The position numbers and the translations under genes are program-made. Shown piece after piece: positions 8,844 to 19,524 of a stretch of 60,365 nucleotides of DNA. Origin of the DNA: Thiobacillus sp. (lineage in GTDB: Bacteria; Pseudomonadota; Gammaproteobacteria; Burkholderiales; Thiobacillaceae); assembly GCA_011391285.1 (NCBI GenBank), contig JAABQU010000277.1, forward strand, positions 1-60,365, read 5' to 3'. The notes below the pieces were generated by a model. That model had not been told where the DNA came from. It worked only from the letters and a program-made list of their open reading frames with translations, and made no database searches. Within the stretch, counting starts at the first letter, position 1. Each line of letters begins with the position of its first letter.

Positions 8844-9222
8844 TCGCCTGTTTTGGGTAGGCAATCGGCTTGAAGACAGCGATGCGATGGGGATGGATCT
8901 CACGGCCAGTACGTGCCTTATCAATTCCCCTGTATTCGAACCCTTCCGGGAAGCATGCGAAACCTAGGCCGAGATGGCGTTTTCGAAATATTGACGTTTT
9001 TGAATTTAGGACCAATTTACAAGACGAAATGCGAGGGGGCTTGAAAGAGTCCGACGTTATGGTATTTTTGTGCCATGTCTGCGCGAGGGCGCTACAGATT
9101 CGCCGGCGTATGAAAGCAAGCTTCGCCGCTTGCGCCAAGCTCGAATTCGGATCTGGCAATCCTTTAGCGTTTTCTGTCGTACCAGACGACACTATTTTTC
9201 CTTGATCAAAAAGAGATTGAAT
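8844..9222 (+). promoter_or_regulatory. 379-nt intergenic region with a candidate promoter for the outer-membrane protein
   Basis: Lower GC than its surroundings, with no coding sequence I can support; a 111-codon open frame at 8870-9205 has no recognisable features. TTGAAA at 9041-9046 followed after 16 nt by TATTTT at 9063-9068 is a plausible sigma-70 promoter. A second TTGACG at 8991 has no good partner. The long leader to 9223 could carry regulation, but none is recognisable. Confidence 0.35.
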
Positions 9223-9975
9223 ATGAAAAACCTGTTGCTGACCCTGAGCTTGTCGCTCGCCGCCCTGCCTGTCTATGCAGACACACTCGCGCCTACGAAG
9301 GGTACGGATCTGCCACCCGCACGCACCACCGAACCCGCGCCGCCTGCGGCGCCCGTGGAAGCCGCTCCGGCCGCCGCACCTGCGCCGGCACCCGTTGCAG
9401 CGGCTCCTGCCCCCATGCCCGTGGCCGCGCCGGCCAGCGTCTGGTATGGAAACGTCAATGCCGGCGGCGGCTGGGCCAATATCGATACAGGCGGAACCGT
9501 TGCTTCCGGCGATGACGACGATGCGGGTTTCGGTTTCCTGGGTCTCAGCGTCGGGCGCAGCATCGGAAGCAATCTCAGGCTTGAGGCAGAGTTCACGGGC
9601 CGCAGTTCCAGCGAGTTTTCGACGGCGCCCAGCTATGACAGCGAAGCGCAGACCTACAGCGGGATGATGAACCTGCTGTATGACATGCCCATCAACAGCC
9701 AGTGGAGTGCGTTTGTGGGCGCAGGCCTGGGTGCCGCCTTTGTGGATCTGGAAGCCACCGACGGCGTGAATGCAGGGTCTGGCACGGACGCAAACTTTGC
9801 CTGGCAAGCGATGGTGGGCGCGGCCTATGCCATCGACAAGGCAAACAGCCTGAACTTCGGCTATCGGTATTTCGACGCTGGCGACACCACGGTTTCGCTT
9901 GCTCCCGCGGGGGACAACTTCGAAGCCGACCTGACCTACCACGATATTTTTGTCGGCTGGAAGCATATGTTCTGA
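9223..9975 (+). CDS. Outer-membrane beta-barrel protein with Pro/Ala-rich linker
   Basis: 250 residues from the ATG at 9223. Signal peptide 1-19 (VYA then D), a 45-residue Pro/Ala linker (25-69), then a barrel-like domain with alternating strands (SVWYGNVNAGGGWANID, SQWSAFVGAGLGAAFVDL, LNFGYRYFD). It ends in Phe (WKHMF), the classic C-terminal signature recognised by the BAM machinery. Resembles the OmpA-like/OmpW-sized 8-strand porin fold. The linker between signal and barrel is unusual; it may span the peptidoglycan or be surface exposed. A terminator follows at 9998. Confidence 0.82.
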   Translation: MKNLLLTLSLSLAALPVYADTLAPTKGTDLPPARTTEPAPPAAPVEAAPAAAPAPAPVAAAPAPMPVAAPASVWYGNVNAGGGWANIDTGGTVASGDDDDAGFGFLGLSVGRSIGSNLRLEAEFTGRSSSEFSTAPSYDSEAQTYSGMMNLLYDMPINSQWSAFVGAGLGAAFVDLEATDGVNAGSGTDANFAWQAMVGAAYAIDKANSLNFGYRYFDAGDTTVSLAPAGDNFEADLTYHDIFVGWKHMF

Positions 9976-9997
9976 CTCAAGTCAGTCGCATGAACAA

Positions 9998-10026
9998 ATG
10001 GCCTGCTCACTGCAGGCCATTTTTTC
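9998..10026 (+). terminator. Rho-independent terminator after the outer-membrane protein
   Basis: ATGGCCTGC (9998-10006), loop TCACT, GCAGGCCAT (10012-10020), then TTTTTC. Perfect 9-bp stem with U-run on the plus strand. Confidence 0.9.
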
Positions 10027-10130
10027 GTCTGAATTCAGTGGAAGGGCGTCGGCAAGTCAAAGCGATCTGGGCGCCTGGTGCAGTCAGATCCGGGTTCGCA
10101 CGGGCCGTGTGCGGCCCGGGGTGGCCTCTT

Positions 10131-10646
10131 TCAGCGCGTCCTCAGCATCGCGGCCCGGGGTACCACCAGCCGAACATATTCCAGCAATTCATAATTGCGG
10201 ATTTGTGCGGGGCCGGTGGGGGCGACGTCGATGTAGGCCGGGAAATCCTCGGCCGCCAGCCCGCGCCGCCCGGCATAGGTTTCGCAGACATGCACCGGAA
10301 TGCCGTCGTCGCGGATGAGGCTTTGCACAATCTGGTGGATGGCCTCGTTCTCGGCGCGTTTTCCGGTCTGCAGGGCGAACATTTCCTGGCCGTGCGTCAC
10401 CAGCGCCATCGGCAGGCCGGGGTGGCGCGCCTTCAGTCGCTGTGCGGCCTCTTTCACCCAGGGCAGCGCCACATCCAGCGCGCCAGCGTCGCGGTCGACG
10501 ATTTCGAACACCACGCCGGCGGGCGCCACCGGGCGCGCCAACAGGTCTTCCAGGGTGACCGCGGCGGCGGCCACGGGCCCCGCCACGGCGACGAGCGCGA
10601 AAAGACCGATCCAAAAAGCCAGCAAACGCTCGAGTACTGAAATCAT
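10131..10646 (-). CDS. Exported DsrE/DsrF-like protein
   Basis: 171 residues from the ATG at 10646; an in-frame TTG at 10661 is an alternative. An N-terminal hydrophobic signal or anchor (about 8-29) precedes a DsrE-like fold: PMALVTHGQEMFAL, then IRDDGIPVHVCETYAGRRGL with Cys121 where DsrE/TusD proteins carry their sulfur-accepting Cys, then a Tyr/Leu-rich C-terminal helix. Cytoplasmic DsrE proteins relay persulfide in sulfur oxidation; an exported form would act in the periplasm. Lies 33 nt behind folE on the same strand, probably co-transcribed. Family assignment is from fold-level motifs, function inferred. Confidence 0.7.
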   Translation of the reverse strand: MISVLERLLAFWIGLFALVAVAGPVAAAAVTLEDLLARPVAPAGVVFEIVDRDAGALDVALPWVKEAAQRLKARHPGLPMALVTHGQEMFALQTGKRAENEAIHQIVQSLIRDDGIPVHVCETYAGRRGLAAEDFPAYIDVAPTGPAQIRNYELLEYVRLVVPRAAMLRTR

Positions 10647-10679
10647 GATGTTCGAATTCAAATCGGCCGGGCGCGGCGC

Positions 10680-11234
10680 TTAGTTCGATTTGGCAATCAA
10701 TTGCAAGAACTCCTGCCGCGTACGGTCGTGGTCGCGGAAGGCACCCAGCATCATCGAGGTGATGGTCCACGAATTCTGTTTTTGCACGCCGCGCATCATC
10801 ATGCAGAAGTGCTGGGCCTCGATCACGACACCGACGCCGGCCGCGCCGGTGGCGGTCTGGATGGCGTCGGCGATCTGGGTGGTGAGCTGCTCCTGGATCT
10901 GCAGGCGCCGCGCGAACATGTCGGTGATGCGTGCGATTTTCGACAGGCCGATCACCTTGCCTTTTGGCAGGTAGGCCACGTGGGCCTTGCCGACGAAGGG
11001 CAGCAAGTGGTGCTCGCACATCGAATACAGTTCGATGTCCTTGACGATGACCATTTCGTTGTTGTCCGAATCGAACACGGCCTCGTTGATGATGTCGTCC
11101 AGCGATTGCGTGTAACCCTGGGTGAGGAACTTGAACGCGGCCGCAGCGCGTTCGGGGGTTTTCAGCAAGCCATCCCGAGAGATGTCTTCGCCTGCGCTAT
11201 GGATGAGCTGTTGGAAGAGTTTGGCAGTGTCCAT
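10680..11234 (-). CDS. folE: GTP cyclohydrolase I
   Basis: Converts GTP to 7,8-dihydroneopterin triphosphate, the first step of folate/pterin synthesis. 184 residues, normal for bacterial FolE type I. Zinc ligands are visible as Cys and His in [11 protein letters not shown] and Cys in [11 protein letters not shown]. The GLSKIARI and TSMMLGAFR blocks are intact. Followed by the DsrE-like gene. Downstream C1-folate enzyme folD is elsewhere in the window (40382). Confidence 0.97.
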   Translation of the reverse strand: MDTAKLFQQLIHSAGEDISRDGLLKTPERAAAAFKFLTQGYTQSLDDIINEAVFDSDNNEMVIVKDIELYSMCEHHLLPFVGKAHVAYLPKGKVIGLSKIARITDMFARRLQIQEQLTTQIADAIQTATGAAGVGVVIEAQHFCMMMRGVQKQNSWTITSMMLGAFRDHDRTRQEFLQLIAKSN

Positions 11235-11350
11235 TGCTATGTCCTGATTGATTCAAAGCGTATTTTGACTGCGTCTGGGGGCCCTGGCATCGTCAAGCCC
11301 GCATCTGCGACGAGCGGCGGAGCGTTTTTGACAACGCCCGCCCGGACAGT

Positions 11351-12631
11351 TCAACCGAACAGCAAATTCGGCAGCAGCAGGCTGATTTGCGGGACGTAGG
11401 TGATCACCACCAAAAAAACCAGCAGGACCGATAGCCAGGGCAGCGCGGCGCGGGTGACCTGCACCAGGCTCATGCCAGTGATGCCGCTGGTGACGAACAG
11501 GTTCAGCCCGACTGGAGGCGTGATCATCCCGATTTCCATGTTGACCACCATGATGATGCCGAGGTGGATCGGATCGATGCCGAGCTGGGTGGCAATCGGG
11601 AAAAAGATCGGCGCCAGGATCAGGATGATGCCGGTGGGCTCCATGAAATTTCCCGCCACCAGCAGGATGACGTTGACCACGATCAGGAACATCCACGGCT
11701 CCATGCCGGCGGCGACGATGTGTTCGGCGATCGTTTGCGGAATGCGCTCGGTCGTCAGCACGTGGGCGAACAGCAGGGCATTGGCAACGATGAACATGAG
11801 CATCACGGTCGTCTTGCCGGATTCCATCAGCACATCGGGCAGGTCGCGCACGCCGATGTCCCGGTAGACGAAGACCGCGATCAGCGTGGCGTACACCGCT
11901 GCGACGGCTGCCGCCTCGGTGGGCGTGAACACGCCACCATAGATGCCGCCCATGATGATGACCAGCAGCGCCAGGCCCCAGATCGAATCCTTGAAAGCGA
12001 CCAGCAACTCGCGCGGACTGGCACGCTCGGTGCGCGTCAACGTCAGCTTTCCGGCGCGCCACCATACCGCCACCGCCAGCATGAGGGCCAGCAGCAGCGC
12101 GGGGAGAATGCCGGCCATGAACATGCGCCCGACCGACAATTCGGTGACCGTGGCGTACACCACCATGACAATGGACGGCGGCATCAGGATGCCCAGCGTG
12201 CCGGCGTTGCAGATCACCCCGGCGGCGAAGGGCTTGGGGTAGCCGTTCCTGACCATGCCGGCGATCACGATGGAGCCGATGGCCACCACGGTGGCGGGGC
12301 TCGAACCGGACACGGCTGCAAACAGCGTGCAGGCCAGCACGCTGGCAATGGCCAGGCCGCCGCGCAGGTGGCCGACCGCCGCGACCGCGAAGCGCACCAT
12401 GCGCTTGGCCACGCCGCCGGTGCTCATCATGGTGCCGGCCAGGATGAAGAAGGGGATCGACAGCAGCGTGTAGTGCTCACTGGTCTCGTACAGCTTGATC
12501 GACAGGCTCGCCAGCGAATCGTCGGCGAAGAACAGGATGGTCAGGATGCTGGAAAGGCCGAGTGAAATGGCCACCGGCATGCCCATGGCCATCAGGAGCA
12601 GGAGTGAGATGAACAGGAAGGCGGTGCTCAT
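11351..12631 (-). CDS. dctM: TRAP transporter large permease (DctM)
   Basis: Large membrane subunit of a tripartite ATP-independent periplasmic transporter; it couples sodium entry to substrate uptake. 426 residues with about 12 hydrophobic segments; starts MSTAFLFISLLLLMAMGMP. The frame extends upstream to 12886 but that part lies inside dctQ. DctM features include GVICNAGTLGILMPPSI and MEIGMITPPVGLNLFV. Start overlaps the dctQ stop by 4 nt (ATGA), so the two are translationally coupled. Confidence 0.95.
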   Translation of the reverse strand: MSTAFLFISLLLLMAMGMPVAISLGLSSILTILFFADDSLASLSIKLYETSEHYTLLSIPFFILAGTMMSTGGVAKRMVRFAVAAVGHLRGGLAIASVLACTLFAAVSGSSPATVVAIGSIVIAGMVRNGYPKPFAAGVICNAGTLGILMPPSIVMVVYATVTELSVGRMFMAGILPALLLALMLAVAVWWRAGKLTLTRTERASPRELLVAFKDSIWGLALLVIIMGGIYGGVFTPTEAAAVAAVYATLIAVFVYRDIGVRDLPDVLMESGKTTVMLMFIVANALLFAHVLTTERIPQTIAEHIVAAGMEPWMFLIVVNVILLVAGNFMEPTGIILILAPIFFPIATQLGIDPIHLGIIMVVNMEIGMITPPVGLNLFVTSGITGMSLVQVTRAALPWLSVLLVFLVVITYVPQISLLLPNLLFG

Positions 12632-13155
12632 GATGCGGACGACTCGCTTTTGAGCCTGAGCGCATCTTCGGCCTCGTTGCCGAGGTGCAGCCGGTCGGAG
12701 CGGCCGGTGATCAGCGCCCACAGGACCTGAAGGAAGCGCAGCACCAACAAGGCGTAGCCGATGGGCAGTATCGAGCGCACGGCCCAGATCGGAATGGGCA
12801 GGTCGTCCAGTTCGACGCCCACCAGCTTCATCTTGCTGACGTAAACCCACGAGCCGTAGATCACCAGGCCGGCGTAGAAGAGGCACAGCAGCACGACGAC
12901 GATCGAGATGGCGCGACCCACCCGGGGCGGAAGCTTCTTGATCAGCGCATCGACCCCGATGTGTGCACCGGTGCGCACGCCGTAGGAGATGCCGACGAAG
13001 ATCATCACGGCAAAAAATATCGTGGTCAGTTCAACTGCCCACGTGAAGCCCGCATTGAAGCCATAGCGCATGACCACCTGCAGGAAGGTCAGCAGCGTCA
13101 TCAACGCAAGCATGACAATGACGATCAATTCTTCGATGCGGTCGAAAATCTTCAT
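12628..13155 (-). CDS. dctQ: TRAP transporter small permease (DctQ)
   Basis: Four-helix small membrane subunit that docks with DctM. 175 residues, normal length; transmembrane segments near 12-30, 45-65, 83-105 and 127-147. GGAG precedes the ATG at 13155. Separated from dctP by a 61-nt gap that holds a GC-rich hairpin. Confidence 0.93.
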   Translation of the reverse strand: MKIFDRIEELIVIVMLALMTLLTFLQVVMRYGFNAGFTWAVELTTIFFAVMIFVGISYGVRTGAHIGVDALIKKLPPRVGRAISIVVVLLCLFYAGLVIYGSWVYVSKMKLVGVELDDLPIPIWAVRSILPIGYALLVLRFLQVLWALITGRSDRLHLGNEAEDALRLKSESSAS

Positions 13156-13190
13156 GGTTCAACTCCGGTCAGGCCGGCCCTGAAAAGAAG

Positions 13191-13211
13191 AGGGCCCCGA
13201 AACGGGGCCCT
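13191..13211 (-). terminator. Partial terminator / mRNA-stabilising hairpin between dctP and dctQ
   Basis: GGGCCCCG (13192-13199), loop AAA, CGGGGCCC (13203-13210): a very stable 8-bp stem plus an A-T pair. On the minus strand it is followed by TCTTCTTTTC, an imperfect U-run. Placed so that most transcripts would stop or be trimmed after dctP, giving more binding protein than permease. Such hairpins are known after dctP in other TRAP operons. Confidence 0.7.
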
Positions 13212-13216
13212 GCTTT

Positions 13217-14431
<1,215 letters not shown>

Positions 14432-14479
14432 TCAAAGCGGGCGATGACGGTGCGCTGCGCTGCGATTTGCTCGTGGCCG

Positions 14480-16144
14480 CTAGCGAGCCGACAGGTAGCG
14501 GGGGAAGGCATATTTGTCGAGCAGGATTTCGATGAGGTTGATCGCGTTTTTCAGGTCGGCCTCGGCAAACATCCGCTCGAGGTCCGCCTCGGCTTCGATT
14601 CGGTAATGCCGAACGCCAAATGACTTTGCCAGCAGGCTGAAGTCGGGGTTGGCAAAGTCACAGTCGATGTAGCGTTCGCCATAAAGCTGATACTGGTTCT
14701 TGCGGATGAGGCTGAGTGTGCCGTTGTTGATCACCACCACGTTGAGTGGAATGTCGTAGTTCACCGCCGTCATCATTTCCATGCAGCACATCTGGAAGCC
14801 TCCGTCGCCGAGGATGGCAAAGGTGGGGCTGTCTTTGGCGAAGCAGCGCGCGCCAATAGCCGCCGGGATCGCATGGCCAAGCGACGATATGCCGGAATTC
14901 GGGAAGTAGTGGTTGCGGTCCGACACGTCAAAGTAACTCTGTGCGAAGACGATGTTGTCGTCGAACACCAGCGCATTGTGCGGAAAGCGTTGTGCGAGTT
15001 CGCCGAAAAAAGACCGGATCAGGTGGAAGGGCTCCGCCTGCGCGGCGCGTTCATCGGGGGCTGATGCCGGGGCGGTTGCCTGATGAGCGTCGAGATGCTC
15101 GCGGGGTTTGGGCGGCATGTCGCCGGCTTCGAGCGCGGCGAGCACGTCCTCCACCACCGCGCGGATGTCGCCGCAGATCGCCACGTCCGGCTGGAACACG
15201 CGGCCGAGCTGCGCGGCGTCGCGGTCGACCTGGGCGATTTTCTTGCCGCCCAGCAGTTTCGCATCCCACAGATAACTGGTGCGTTCGTTGAAGCCGGCAC
15301 CCAGGAAAACCAGCAGGTCGGCGTGCTCGACCAGATAGCGGTAAGCCTTTCCGTTGGAGGTGACGCCGAGGCAGCCGAGCGAAAGCGGCGTGCCTTCGGC
15401 CACCACGCCCTTGGCCTTGAGGCTGGTGGTGACCGGAATGTTGAAGCGTTCGGAGCAGGCGGCGATCACATCGCGCGCGCCCGCCTGGATGCAGCCATGG
15501 CCGGCGATGATCACCGGAGCCTGCGCGGCGCGCAGCAGGTCGACCAGCCCGGCAACCGAGGCGCTGTGGCGGATGGCTGCCTTGCGCGGGAAATGGATCT
15601 GCTCGAGGACGCTGTCGTCGACGGCTTCCTTCTGCACGTTGTAGGGGATCGACAGCAGCACCGGCCCCGGCTCGCGCCCGAGCAGCGCCTGCGTGGCTTG
15701 GTTCAGCACCTGGCCGAGGTAGTCGGTGCGCTCGACCAGCTTGTGGTAGCGGGTGATGCTGGCGAACAGCGCGCCCTGGTCGATGGCGCCGCCTTCGCCC
15801 GAGCTTTCCTGCAGCCCGCCCTTGCCGAAGATATAGGTCGACGTTTCACCGGTGATCGCCAGCACCGGCAGCCGCTCGGCGTAGGCATTGGCGATCCCGG
15901 TGATGAGGTTGGTCGCGCCGGGCCCCGCGGTGGCGATGCAGGCAGATGGCCGGTGCGACACCCGCGCGTAGCCGCCCGCCATGAAGGCCGCGCCCTGCTC
16001 GTGTTTGACCAGCACGCTCTTCACGCTGGAGTCATGCAGGCGGTCGTAGATCGGCAGCACGTGTGCGCCCGGCATGCCGAAGATGTGGTCGATGCCCAAA
16101 CGTTCCAGATACCGGACGATCAGTTCGCTGACGGAAATATTCAT
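14480..16144 (-). CDS. Thiamine-diphosphate enzyme of the acetolactate synthase superfamily, substrate unknown
   Basis: 554 residues from the ATG at 16144. Three-domain POX/ALS architecture: an N-terminal PYR domain with the catalytic Glu in LVKHEQGAAFMAGGYARV; a central domain; and a C-terminal TPP-binding domain with GDGGFQMCCMEMM ... VVVINNGTLSLI. The stretch after the PYR domain (TSTYIFGKGGLQESSGEGG) differs from biosynthetic IlvB, and no small regulatory subunit is adjacent. So this is not ordinary valine/isoleucine acetolactate synthase. Sits between the formaldehyde pair (112 nt downstream of fghA) and dctP (246 nt upstream of its start), all minus strand. A carboligase or decarboxylase acting on a 2-keto acid or an aldehyde is the reasonable class. 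Confidence 0.85.
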   Translation of the reverse strand: MNISVSELIVRYLERLGIDHIFGMPGAHVLPIYDRLHDSSVKSVLVKHEQGAAFMAGGYARVSHRPSACIATAGPGATNLITGIANAYAERLPVLAITGETSTYIFGKGGLQESSGEGGAIDQGALFASITRYHKLVERTDYLGQVLNQATQALLGREPGPVLLSIPYNVQKEAVDDSVLEQIHFPRKAAIRHSASVAGLVDLLRAAQAPVIIAGHGCIQAGARDVIAACSERFNIPVTTSLKAKGVVAEGTPLSLGCLGVTSNGKAYRYLVEHADLLVFLGAGFNERTSYLWDAKLLGGKKIAQVDRDAAQLGRVFQPDVAICGDIRAVVEDVLAALEAGDMPPKPREHLDAHQATAPASAPDERAAQAEPFHLIRSFFGELAQRFPHNALVFDDNIVFAQSYFDVSDRNHYFPNSGISSLGHAIPAAIGARCFAKDSPTFAILGDGGFQMCCMEMMTAVNYDIPLNVVVINNGTLSLIRKNQYQLYGERYIDCDFANPDFSLLAKSFGVRHYRIEAEADLERMFAEADLKNAINLIEILLDKYAFPRYLSAR

Positions 16145-16256
16145 GTACTTGTTGGTGTGTTGTGCAGTCTCGTTCCCTCCGGCGCGTCGCGACGCGCGCG
16201 GAAGCCCCCGATTTGAGCACAAGACGGCGTGCGGGGAAACCGCTCTGCGTGCAGGG

Positions 16257-17093
16257 TCAGCCGGCCAGCGCCCGCGCGTGGAAGGCCAGATGCTCGCCGA
16301 TGAAGGTGGCGATGAAGTGATAGCTGTGGTCGTAGCCGTCCTGAATCCTGAGCGTGAGCGGCATGCCGCGCGCGGCGCAGGCGGCCTGCAGGTTCTGCGG
16401 AAACAGCTGTTCGGCGAGGAATTCGTCGGCGGTGCCGTGGTCGATCAGCGCGGGCGGCAGCGGCGCGCCGGCCTTGATGAGGCAGGTGGCATCGTACGCT
16501 TCCCAGGCTTGCTCGTCCTCGCCGAGATAGGCGCCGAAGCAGCCCCGGCCCCAGGGGCTGATTACCGGATTGCAGATGGGCGCGAAGGCAGAAACCGAGG
16601 CGTAGTGGCCGGGGTTTTTCAGTGCGCAGATCAGCGCGCCATGGCCGCCCATCGAATGGCCGCTGATGCTCCGCTTGCCGGGAACGACGGGGAAGTTCGC
16701 TTCGACCAGCGCGGGCAGTTCGCGGGTGACGTAGTCGTACATGTGGTAGTGCGTGGCCCACGGCGCCTGCGTGGCATTGACGTAGAAGCCCGCGCCCTGG
16801 CCGAGGTCGTAGCGCTCGGGCACGTCGGGCACGCCTTCGCCGCGCGGGCTGGTGTCGGGCATGACGAGGATCAGCCCGAGCTCCGCGCAATAGCGCTGCG
16901 CGCCGGCCTTCACCCGCACGTTGTCGTCGGTGCAAGTCAGGCCTGACAGCCAATACACAACCGGGAGTTTCTCCGTGGCCGCCTGCGGCGGCAGGTAGAC
17001 CGAGAAGGTCATCGTGCAGTGGCAGGTTTCGGAGTCGTGCTGCCAGCGCTCCAGCCAGCCGCCGAACTCCTTGATTCTTTCGACTTGTTTCAT
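16257..17093 (-). CDS. fghA: S-formylglutathione hydrolase
   Basis: Hydrolyses S-formylglutathione to formate and glutathione, the second step of formaldehyde oxidation. 278 residues, esterase-D family. Nucleophile in [11 protein letters not shown]; catalytic Asp in [10 protein letters not shown] and His in [11 protein letters not shown]. Family block [10 protein letters not shown] is present. Starts 8 nt after the adhC stop, so one operon. Confidence 0.96.
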   Translation of the reverse strand: MKQVERIKEFGGWLERWQHDSETCHCTMTFSVYLPPQAATEKLPVVYWLSGLTCTDDNVRVKAGAQRYCAELGLILVMPDTSPRGEGVPDVPERYDLGQGAGFYVNATQAPWATHYHMYDYVTRELPALVEANFPVVPGKRSISGHSMGGHGALICALKNPGHYASVSAFAPICNPVISPWGRGCFGAYLGEDEQAWEAYDATCLIKAGAPLPPALIDHGTADEFLAEQLFPQNLQAACAARGMPLTLRIQDGYDHSYHFIATFIGEHLAFHARALAG

Positions 17094-17101
17094 CGTCGGC
17101 C

Positions 17102-18211
17102 TCAGAAAATGATAACCGAGCGGATGCTCTTGCCTTCGTGCATCAGGTCGAAGGCGCGGTTGATGTCTTCCAGCGGCATGGTGTGGGTCACCAATTTATC
17201 CAGTTCGATCTTGCCGGCCATGTAGTTGTCGACATAGCCCGGCAGTTGGCTGCGGCCCTTGACGCCGCCGAACGCGGTGCCTTTCCAAGTGCGCCCCACC
17301 ACCAGGTTGAACGGCCGGGTGCAGATTTCCTGCCCGGAGCCGGCAACGCCGATCACGGTGGAAACGCCCCAGCCCATGTGGGTGCACTCGAGCGCGTCAC
17401 GCATCACGTTGACGTTGCCGATGCACTCGAACGAGTAGTCGACGCCACCTTGCGTCAGGTCGCGGATGTACTCGACCAGCGAGCCGCTGACTTCGCGCGG
17501 GTTGATGAAGTCGGTCGCGCCGAGCGCCTTCGCCATTTCGAACTTGTCGGGGTTGAGGTCGATGGCAATGATTCGTCCCGCTTTCGCCATCACCGCGCCC
17601 TGGATGCACGACAGGCCGATGCCGCCGAGGCCGAACACGGCGACGGTCGAACCGGGTTCGACCTTGGCGGTGTTCAGCACGGCCCCGATTCCCGTCGTCA
17701 CGCCGCAGCCGAGCAGGCACACCTTGTCGAGCGGCGCGGCCGGATTGATCTTGGCGAGCGCGATCTCGGGCACCACGGTGTATTCGGAAAAGGTCGAGCA
17801 GCCCATGTAGTGGAAGATCGGCTTGCCGTTCTTCGAGAAGCGGCGAGTGCCGTCAGGCATGTAGCCGGTCCACACGGTGGCGGCGATCGACTGGCACAGG
17901 TTGGTCTTGGGCGAGGCGCAGTATTCGCAGTGGCCGCACTCGGGGATGTAGAGCGGGATGACATGGTCGCCCGGCTTCAGCGTTTTCACCCCCGGCCCGC
18001 ACTCCATTACGACGCAGCCGCCTTCGTGGCCGAGGATGCAGGGAAAGGCGCCTTCCGGATCGTCGCCCGACAGGGTGAAGGCATCGGTGTGGCAGACGCC
18101 GCTGGCGACGACCTTCAGTAGCACCTCGCCTTCGCGCGGGCCTTCGACGTCCACTTCCTCGATCGACAGCGGTTTTTTGGGTTCCCAGGCAACGGCGGCA
18201 CGCGATTTCAT
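17102..18211 (-). CDS. adhC: S-(hydroxymethyl)glutathione dehydrogenase / class III alcohol dehydrogenase
   Basis: NAD-dependent oxidation of the formaldehyde-glutathione adduct to S-formylglutathione; also reduces S-nitrosoglutathione. 369 residues, standard length. Catalytic zinc ligands in GVCHTDAF and LGHEGG; the four structural-zinc Cys are in [15 protein letters not shown]. Rossmann motif [10 protein letters not shown]. No frmR-type regulator is adjacent, so control is not evident. Operon head for fghA. Confidence 0.96.
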   Translation of the reverse strand: MKSRAAVAWEPKKPLSIEEVDVEGPREGEVLLKVVASGVCHTDAFTLSGDDPEGAFPCILGHEGGCVVMECGPGVKTLKPGDHVIPLYIPECGHCEYCASPKTNLCQSIAATVWTGYMPDGTRRFSKNGKPIFHYMGCSTFSEYTVVPEIALAKINPAAPLDKVCLLGCGVTTGIGAVLNTAKVEPGSTVAVFGLGGIGLSCIQGAVMAKAGRIIAIDLNPDKFEMAKALGATDFINPREVSGSLVEYIRDLTQGGVDYSFECIGNVNVMRDALECTHMGWGVSTVIGVAGSGQEICTRPFNLVVGRTWKGTAFGGVKGRSQLPGYVDNYMAGKIELDKLVTHTMPLEDINRAFDLMHEGKSIRSVIIF

Positions 18212-18304
18212 GGACAGGTTCCTTGGCGAATGAATAGTGGGTGTCAGCGACCAATGATGCCGAACTTCCGCGGCATCAACAACGCAGGTAAAACACGGCG
18301 CGGC

Positions 18305-19384
18305 TCAGCCGGTCTGCAGCAGCAGTTTCTGGTAGGCCGCCTCGAACAGCTGGACGCCGTCATCCTGCAGGGTGTTGCCGACTGCGTTCATGTCGATGCC
18401 CAGTCGCGCCAGTTCGGCCAGCTGCGCTTCAGCCTCGGCGACACCTTCCTCCACGCGAAGCGCCGGCGCGCCGTGCTCGCGCAAAGCGGCGAGCGTCTTG
18501 TCTGGCAGGGTGTTGATGGTCTCGCTGCCGATCAGCGGCTCGACGTAGAGCAGGTCGTGGTAGTCCACGTTCTTCACGCCACTGCTCGCCCACAGCAGAT
18601 ACTGCGGCGTCGCGCCATGCCTTGCCAGTTCGGCGAAGGCGTCGCCATGGAAGGTCTGCCGATAGGCCTGATAGGCCAGCTTCGCCATCGCCACCGCGGC
18701 CTTGCCGCGCAGCGACAGCGCTTCCTGGGTGCCGATGGCCGTGAGCTGGCTGTCGACCAGCGTGTCGACGCGCGACAGGAACAGACTCGCCACCGCCTTG
18801 CTGCGACGCACGTCGGCGCCGGCATGCACGCGCGCGGTGAGGCCACGGATGTAGGCGTCGAATACCGCCTGCGTCTGCGCGACGGAAAACAGCAGGGTCA
18901 CGTTGACGTTGATGCCGAGGGTGGTCAGCGCCTCGAATGCGCTGAGGCCTTCGGGCGTGCCCGGTACCTTGATCAGCAGGTTGCGGCGGTCGACCAAGCC
19001 TGCCAGGCGTTGCGCTTCTTCCACCGTGTGAACGGCGTCGTAGGCCCAGCGCGGCGCGACTTCCAGGCTGACGTAGCCGTCGTTGCCGCCGCTGGCTTCA
19101 TGCACGGGCAACAGCAGATCGCAGGCAGCCTGGATGTCGGGGATCACCAAAGCTTCATAGCGCCGCTCGGCATCCGTTTCGTCCGCTCTCAGCCGCGCCA
19201 GATCGTCGGCGTAATGCGGACTGGTGGCCAGCGCGTTCTGGAATATCGACGGATTCGATGTCACGCCCGACACGCCATCCTCGGCAATCAGTTTTTCCAG
19301 CGTGCCGTCGCGGAGGAGGCTGCGCGACAGGTTGTCCAGCCAGAGGCTTTGACCGAGGGTGGTGACGTGCTGCGTGGCATTCAT
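18305..19384 (-). CDS. tal: Transaldolase
   Basis: Transfers a dihydroxyacetone unit between sedoheptulose-7-P and glyceraldehyde-3-P in the pentose phosphate pathway. 359 residues, the longer bacterial form. SGVTSNPSIFQNA and the Schiff-base Lys in LLIKVPGTPEG are present; LLWASSGVKN near 240 is the substrate-binding block. Same strand as adhC, 93 nt upstream of its start, possibly a separate unit. Divergent from aroC. Confidence 0.95.
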   Translation of the reverse strand: MNATQHVTTLGQSLWLDNLSRSLLRDGTLEKLIAEDGVSGVTSNPSIFQNALATSPHYADDLARLRADETDAERRYEALVIPDIQAACDLLLPVHEASGGNDGYVSLEVAPRWAYDAVHTVEEAQRLAGLVDRRNLLIKVPGTPEGLSAFEALTTLGINVNVTLLFSVAQTQAVFDAYIRGLTARVHAGADVRRSKAVASLFLSRVDTLVDSQLTAIGTQEALSLRGKAAVAMAKLAYQAYRQTFHGDAFAELARHGATPQYLLWASSGVKNVDYHDLLYVEPLIGSETINTLPDKTLAALREHGAPALRVEEGVAEAEAQLAELARLGIDMNAVGNTLQDDGVQLFEAAYQKLLLQTG

Positions 19385-19524
19385 GGGCGATCCTCATCTA
19401 ACCAAGTGTTCAGGATAGAACACGCAGATGACGGCGAGTTCATCCGGATGTGGCGGCCACAGCCCGAAGCCACGCCTGTGCTAGACTTCGGCGCATTCTT
19501 TCGGCTCTTTTTCCGCTCATTCCC

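Noticed and set aside
8870..9205. 111-codon frame in the 379-nt gap
   Set aside because: No Shine-Dalgarno, no domain, composition unlike neighbouring genes.
14480..16144. Call as biosynthetic acetolactate synthase IlvB
   Set aside because: No IlvN partner and a divergent segment after the PYR domain; only superfamily membership is supported.
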